Assembly: GCA_002685655.1 (NCBI GenBank)
Contig: NYXM01000043.1
Coordinates: 1 to 10,509 of the forward strand
Length of the DNA: 10,509 bases
DNA from: Planctomycetaceae bacterium
GTDB taxonomy: Bacteria > Planctomycetota > Planctomycetia > Pirellulales > Pirellulaceae
Reading direction: 5' to 3'
The notes beneath the pieces are model-generated. The model saw nothing but the letters and a program-made list of their open reading frames with translations, had not been told where the DNA came from and did no database searches. Made by a program: the position numbers and the translations under genes. How positions within the stretch are numbered: the first letter of the stretch is position 1; every line of letters starts with the position of its first letter. Shown here piece after piece: positions 6,601 through 10,509 of this stretch.

Positions 6601-8415
6601 CTATTCTTGCACGGGAGAGATTGACCTAGTCGGTTCATCGCCCCAGATGCTCCTGAGTTCGTGGGCGTCGAAACTGATTAAGCGGGCGTCGCCACCATGC
6701 GCTGTGATTTTTATCTCGTCGACGGCAATTGAATGACCGTGCGGTCCATGGAACATGATGCGTCCATCGTTGCCGGCGATTTCGAGGATTGAGTTGTCGA
6801 CGACCGCCTGAATGCGGATCTTGCCCTCCAGCGGTTCCGGTGGGCAACCTTGCAACGTTTTGTTGATCGCGTCGTATGTGATATTCAAACCGTTACCGGA
6901 AATAGTCACTTTTTTGGCATCGCCCACTTCGAATTCGGCGCGGATCTCGAAGAGCATTCCGCTGGTACGCGTGCTACGTGATCGGCCGTCAGGCAGTGAC
7001 TGGGCGGGTATCGAATAGGTTTTCTTGCGCAGATTCGCGATTTCTTCGATCGGCTCGGCGAACATGCGGATACCGTCCTTGGTAGTGCGGAGACTTAGGC
7101 TGACCGGGAAGCTGAAGTGCTGGTTGTAGGGCGGTTTCGGTGTTGGGTACGACACCCAGTGCATCTTGATCTTGCGGCCCTTGGGTGTGTTATTGAAGAC
7201 CTGGGAAGCCAAATGGCTACCGTAATGAACGCGGTACTTGTGGAAGCTGGATTTCCCTTCCACGACTTCGGCATCGTAGGGAGGGTCGTCAATGAGCGTG
7301 AAAGTCTTGCCATCGAACTCGCCGATTCGATAGTAATTATTGCCGGCCCAGATCGCCCATTTAGTGTTCTCGCTATTACCATCCACGGCCAATTCGCAGA
7401 ACTCCATGCACGAGTCCCAGTCTCCTCCTCCGGCAACTCCCCCGAGCAAGTGTTGGAACGTCCAATCTTTTAAGTTTGTGGACGCGTAGAACGCTGCCCG
7501 CTTTGAGAGATCGAAAGTGCACATCACCCAGTGTCCGCCCAGCGCTTTCGCCGTGCTGTTCAAGGGCGTATCGTCGGCATCGTACTTGTACCATTTCACT
7601 TTGGGGTCACGACCATTGTGTTTCATGACCGGGTTCTTCTCGTAGGTAGTGAACGTTTTCCCTTGATCGGTACTGTATGCCAACGCCTCGCCTCGAGCCC
7701 CGGTGTCGGAGAAGATGAGCACCAAAGCGTTCTTGCCGAAACCGGCCGTGTTCAGCTTGTCGATCACCGCACTACCTGAGAACGCGTCCCATCGCGCCAT
7801 GCTTCTTCGGCGGATCTTGTCGGGCTGTTGCTCCCAGTGCAACAGATCCGTACTGGTGGCATGTCCCCAGGTCATGTTGCCCCAGACGAGGCCAACCGGA
7901 TTGCGTTGGAAGAAGAAATGATAAGTACCGTCAAGGTAGACCAACCCGTTCGGGTCATTGTTCCAGCCCACTTTCTGAGAGAAGCGTAGTTGCGGACGCC
8001 ACGGCTCTTTGAAAAAGTTCTTCTCGCCGGGGATCGTGTCGGACTGTTTCACCAGGGCGAAGCCGTCTTCGTACACATTGTCGACCTCCAACCGCGCCCG
8101 TCCGCCTTTGTAGCTTTCGATCGTAAGGTAGGCATACCAGTCGGTCGTCTGCGCCGATTCAGCCAAGTTGATCCGATAGTGATGGACGATCTTATCGTCA
8201 ACATAAAGACGCAATTGGCTCTTCATGTCATCGTAACGCGTGCCATCCTGAATCGGGATGATGAGGTACTTGTTCTGGATCGTGAATTCCTTCACTAGAT
8301 CTCGAGGTGTTTCTGAACTCGATTGCGGCACTGGCTGTGCTGGCAAACGGGTACCGGTTAACACGATGGCAAGGAAGACCATCGCATTTGACGCGGGTCG
8401 CCATTGATTCCTCAT
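6601..8415 (-). CDS. Secreted glycoside hydrolase family 32 (levanase/inulinase-like) with N-terminal DUF4980-like domain
   Basis: The product is 604 residues from ATG 8415, chosen because AGGAGG (8421-8426) lies 5 bases upstream and a signal peptide follows (MVFLAIVLTGTRLPAQ). Residues about 45-128 resemble DUF4980, a beta domain found before GH32 in levanases (LRLYVDDKIVHHYRINLAE, ARLEVDNVYED, QSDTI). The GH32 propeller starts at WNNDPNG (151-157), with nucleophile Asp154. FSGS (212-215) and GRDPKV with transition-state Asp270 are present. A GH32 C-terminal beta-sandwich spans about 480-585. GH32 enzymes hydrolyse beta-fructosides such as levan, inulin and sucrose. The acid/base motif ECP aligns here with SCM (335-337) in DWDSCMEFCELAVDG, so the usual Glu is Ser; Glu338 is the nearest alternative. 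It is probably the first gene of the operon, and its start codon sits beside an inverted repeat. Confidence 0.9.
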   Translation of the reverse strand: MRNQWRPASNAMVFLAIVLTGTRLPAQPVPQSSSETPRDLVKEFTIQNKYLIIPIQDGTRYDDMKSQLRLYVDDKIVHHYRINLAESAQTTDWYAYLTIESYKGGRARLEVDNVYEDGFALVKQSDTIPGEKNFFKEPWRPQLRFSQKVGWNNDPNGLVYLDGTYHFFFQRNPVGLVWGNMTWGHATSTDLLHWEQQPDKIRRRSMARWDAFSGSAVIDKLNTAGFGKNALVLIFSDTGARGEALAYSTDQGKTFTTYEKNPVMKHNGRDPKVKWYKYDADDTPLNSTAKALGGHWVMCTFDLSKRAAFYASTNLKDWTFQHLLGGVAGGGDWDSCMEFCELAVDGNSENTKWAIWAGNNYYRIGEFDGKTFTLIDDPPYDAEVVEGKSSFHKYRVHYGSHLASQVFNNTPKGRKIKMHWVSYPTPKPPYNQHFSFPVSLSLRTTKDGIRMFAEPIEEIANLRKKTYSIPAQSLPDGRSRSTRTSGMLFEIRAEFEVGDAKKVTISGNGLNITYDAINKTLQGCPPEPLEGKIRIQAVVDNSILEIAGNDGRIMFHGPHGHSIAVDEIKITAHGGDARLISFDAHELRSIWGDEPTRSISPVQE

Positions 8416-8482
8416 GCAGTCCTCCTGCTTCCTTCGTAAAGGACTCCTCAACGGAAGCCGTGTGCCAAGTTCAGAGGACTGC
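8416..8482 (-). promoter_or_regulatory. Leader inverted repeat covering the GH32 ribosome binding site
   Basis: On the transcript, GCAGUCCUC (8482-8474) is perfectly complementary to GAGGACUGC (8424-8416), which ends at the base before the AUG and includes four bases of AGGAGG. A nested pair GCUUCC (8458-8453) / GGAAGC (8432-8427) lies inside. A middle segment GAGGAGUCCU (8449-8440) could pair with either outer arm. Such a fold would hide the Shine-Dalgarno sequence. This is seen by eye only; folding energy and conservation are untested. Confidence 0.45.
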
Positions 8483-8561
8483 TGATTTCGTGTCGCTCTA
8501 CTCACGAAGCTCTATTCTCCGAATTTGTCCATCGGTTCCGCCCACGGCTAGACCAGAACAG

Positions 8562-8664
8562 GCAGCAACAATGCCGCAAACCGGCCACGCTCATTTACCA
8601 GGCCTTCGTCGCGATCGTGGACATCTTTCGTGTGGATTTGGCGGTTTTCGCGAAGAGCCTCTGT
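8562..8664 (-). repeat. Degenerate direct repeat, copy 1 (upstream of GH32)
   Basis: Shares blocks with bases 9989-10100 in the same order and orientation. GCAGCAACAATGC opens both copies, AACC.GCCACGC follows, GCGATCGTGGACATC is a 15-base identical block, and CTCTGT closes both. The parts between are diverged, with small indels. This copy begins 146 bases upstream of the GH32 start. Confidence 0.55.
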
Positions 8665-8880
8665 CACGAACGGAACAGTGCGTAAGCGGAACGCCCAACA
8701 GCGGATACGCTGGCGCAGAAAGTACGTCGACTGCCGCTTGACCATGTCTCGTCCTGGAGACAGCCAAGCCTGGACGAAGGAGTCTGTGGGAGGCAAGAAC
8801 CGGCACCTTCCCTGCGACCTCCCCAGCGCTATTCCCTTTTCGGCTTGGTGCTCAGGTACTCAAGTCACCTTGCCGCCCGC

Positions 8881-9882
8881 TCATGGCGCGTCCCGCACCC
8901 ACATTTTGCCCTGCACGCTTCTCCCGTTTGGGGAGCCGCCGGCGACATAGAGCTTCCCGCCGATGATGGCGGCTGCAGGCGACGAAAGAGGTATGGGCAA
9001 CTTGCCGACCACCTTCCATGTCTCGCCAGGAGTGAGCGCCAGGATGTCAGCGTCGATCTGTTTTCGGCCGCCTTCGGGTGTCGTGTGGCCGCCGACCATG
9101 TAGATACGACCACCGCTCACGAACGTTCCTCCTTCGGAGTGGGAATGCCCCTTGGGAAGTTGCGGGCCGCGGCTCCAGGAATCTGTCTTTGAATCATAAA
9201 TGTCGACGCGCGCCTGATCGAGTTGCCTGCTGTCGTGATGAAACTGGCCGCCGATCACATAGATCTTGCCAGCGAATGTGACCGTCGAGAACTGATTGCG
9301 AGGCGCGGGAAGTGGGGCGGCCGTTTCCCAGCGGGCCGCGCCCTTGGCCCATTTGTCGAGGTCGAGCACCCAATGATCTTCGGCATCGGAGTCTCGGTCG
9401 GCTTTGACGCCTCCCATGTAGTGCAGTTTGCGGTCGACGAGTGCAAGCCCGCCTCCACCGCGCGTCTCCGGCAGTAAGGGGGCAGCCGTGTAACGATCTT
9501 TCTCGATGTTGTAGCTCCACACCTCGGCGATCGCATGCCCTTTGTAGCCGTCCTTGAAACCGCCGGCGAACCACACGGTTCGGTCGTCGAGCACCATGTT
9601 CATGTGAGTGGTGGCGCTAGGCAGATCCTGAATCCGGGTCCAGCTGTTATCTTTCGGATCGAAAACGTCGCACCGCTTGCTCGACTTCACTCCCTTCGTG
9701 TAGCCCCCAAAGAAGTACAGCTTGTCGTCAAGGACGACCGTCCCGGCCTCCCACTTTCCCACTGGCATGTCCTGAAGCTGTTGCCACTGGTCCTGGGCAA
9801 GAGCGTTTCCCGCGATAGATAGCCCAAGCGTTCCTTGGGCTGCCAGGATCGCCGTGATCCACAAAACGTCTCTTCCACACAT
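8881..9882 (-). CDS. Secreted kelch-repeat beta-propeller protein
   Basis: The product is 333 residues from ATG 9882, with a signal peptide over about 1-29 (WITAILAAQGTLGLSIAGNA then LAQ). Six kelch motifs follow, each with the Gly-Gly pair after a hydrophobic strand: GG at 59-60, 107-108, 157-158, 211-212, 264-265 and 315-316. That fits one six-bladed propeller and nothing else. Kelch propellers usually bind proteins or glycans; a few have enzymatic relatives (galactose oxidase, sialate epimerase), but no catalytic signature is visible here. An in-frame stop shortly upstream and no other start support ATG 9882; its ribosome binding site is weak. The gene is separated from GH32 by 465 bases, so it may be a separate transcription unit. 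It is flanked on both sides by copies of a degenerate repeat. The role is unknown. Confidence 0.88.
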   Translation of the reverse strand: MCGRDVLWITAILAAQGTLGLSIAGNALAQDQWQQLQDMPVGKWEAGTVVLDDKLYFFGGYTKGVKSSKRCDVFDPKDNSWTRIQDLPSATTHMNMVLDDRTVWFAGGFKDGYKGHAIAEVWSYNIEKDRYTAAPLLPETRGGGGLALVDRKLHYMGGVKADRDSDAEDHWVLDLDKWAKGAARWETAAPLPAPRNQFSTVTFAGKIYVIGGQFHHDSRQLDQARVDIYDSKTDSWSRGPQLPKGHSHSEGGTFVSGGRIYMVGGHTTPEGGRKQIDADILALTPGETWKVVGKLPIPLSSPAAAIIGGKLYVAGGSPNGRSVQGKMWVRDAP

Positions 9883-9988
9883 CTTGCTTACCGATGCCTT
9901 GATTTCTCAAAAAGTAAAGGATGACAGGCCCGTGCGAGTCCTACTCGGCCAAACGCGCCCGGTGGTGGCTCACTGCGACTTGATTTGA

Positions 9989-10100
9989 GCAGCAACAATG
10001 CGGTGAACCAGCCACGCATAACCTACCACTCAGGCCGCGCGATCGTGGACATCCATTCCGGATGAATCCCTCTACTCACCGCTCGCAGAAAGAACTCTGT
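9989..10100 (-). repeat. Degenerate direct repeat, copy 2 (upstream of the kelch gene)
   Basis: Counterpart of 8562-8664, with identical outer blocks GCAGCAACAATGC and CTCTGT and the inner block GCGATCGTGGACATC. It begins 106 bases upstream of the kelch start. The surrounding gap 9883-10138 shows no gene and no other recognisable element. Confidence 0.55.
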
Positions 10101-10171
10101 GAAGCAAAGCTCACCCGTTGGGACGATGTTTGCTCGTACCTGATTCGCCATGCATTTCTCAGTCTTGGTCC

Positions 10172-10435
10172 GTGCATTCGGGGTCGGAACGGCGCATCGA
10201 AGAAGAACACTCACCCACGGATCACGAGACATTCCTGCGGCTCTTCACGCGGTTTGATGGGAAGCTACGCGCATACGTGGCCGCACTGCTGCCGACGAGA
10301 GAAGGCGTCGAGAATGTGTTGTATCACGCGTTGGTCCACTATAGCTATTAGCTCTGTTCGGAAGGCGACTTTAATGCAGTAACGCGCGTCGGGGAAACAA
10401 ACCGGGAGCAGTACCTGAACTTTCGCAATTATTGA
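10172..10435 (+). pseudogene. Relic of an ECF RNA polymerase sigma factor
   Basis: In one frame, DHETFLRLFTRFDGKLRAYV and AALLPTREGVENVL match the region-2 start of planctomycete ECF sigma factors (FLRLFT, LRAYV, LLP, VEEVLQ-type pattern). A TAG stop at 10349-10351 interrupts it, yet the same frame continues with GDFNAVTRVGETNREQYLNF, which resembles the next part of region 2 (DFxAWxxxIAxxxVLNxR), and ends at TGA 10433-10435. The frame from 10437 (HEKARGFPVNF) may be a frameshifted continuation toward region 4, but this is weak. No good ribosome binding site is seen; GTG 10172 is only the nearest possible old start. ECF factors direct polymerase to specific promoters, and this copy cannot encode an intact one. 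It is divergent from the kelch gene. Confidence 0.65.
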
Positions 10436-10509
10436 CCATGAAAAAGCCAGGGGGTTCCCTGTAAACTTCGCGTTGCTCAATTCACCAAATCGAGCGTCGG
10501 AGACGCTCA

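Larger units (their letters stand above)
8416..8880. other. 465-base intergenic region between kelch and GH32 genes
   Basis: The part next to GH32 (8416-8482) holds the inverted-repeat leader, and 8562-8664 holds one copy of a degenerate repeat. Bases 8483-8561 probably include the operon promoter, but no convincing -35/-10 pair is visible. Bases 8665-8880 have short open frames on both strands, none with a family I recognise, and no clear terminator hairpin with a T-run after the kelch stop. Confidence 0.5.

Noticed and set aside
8515..8540. GGAACC on the minus strand upstream of GH32, considered as an ECF-type -35 element
   Set aside because: No matching -10 element stands at the right distance, and a six-base match alone is expected by chance.
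8307..8950. Open frames of 82-144 codons on both strands over the kelch-GH32 gap
   Set aside because: They overlap each other and run into the flanking genes, have no clear ribosome binding site or family, and partly consist of the degenerate repeat.
10023..10232. Minus-strand open frame of 69 codons near the sigma relic
   Set aside because: It covers repeat copy 2 and the start of the relic, and nothing in it resembles a known family.

Overview
The window looks like part of a Planctomycetota chromosome, probably a Pirellula/Rhodopirellula-type lineage. The protein repertoire points there: a ThuA-DUF1080 protein, a Tat-exported Gfo/Idh/MocA oxidoreductase, a DUF1552 fragment, a secreted esterase with chitobiase-C and putative-Ig tails, secreted GH3 and GH32 enzymes, and the relic of a planctomycete-style ECF sigma factor. 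This lineage call is inferred from protein families; no rRNA or other marker is present.

Layout. All intact genes lie on the minus strand, so transcription runs from high to low coordinates. From right to left: an ECF sigma-factor relic on the plus strand (about 10172-10435, possibly to the window end); a secreted six-blade kelch protein (8881-9882); a 465-base gap holding one copy of a degenerate repeat and a structured leader; then a close run of secreted carbohydrate-active genes. That run is GH32 with an N-terminal DUF4980-like domain (6601-8415), GH3 (4522-6483), an alpha/beta-hydrolase esterase (2931-4496), the 5' end of a lost DUF1552 gene (2597-2854), a Gfo/Idh/MocA oxidoreductase (1073-2542), and a ThuA-DUF1080 fusion that leaves the window at base 1. 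Gaps of 25 to 117 bases and uniform orientation suggest one operon from GH32 to ThuA-DUF1080, possibly with internal starts.

How the genes fit together (inference). Every intact product has an export signal, so the set would act in the periplasm or outside the cell. GH32 and GH3 are classical hydrolase families, and the esterase could remove acyl groups. The oxidoreductase plus ThuA-DUF1080 resemble the oxidative 3-keto route of glycoside cleavage: a dehydrogenase makes a 3-keto sugar, DUF1080 cleaves 3-keto glycosides and ThuA handles the 3-keto sugar. No transporter, sugar kinase or intact regulator is visible.

Several features suggest a locus being remodelled or decaying. The DUF1552 gene is cut and fused in frame to the oxidoreductase. 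The GH32 acid/base Glu position reads Ser. The GH3 segment after the nucleophile is about 20 residues short. The sigma factor has an internal stop. A degenerate repeat occurs upstream of both the kelch gene and the GH32 gene. The GH32 ribosome binding site also lies inside a perfect 9-base inverted repeat.
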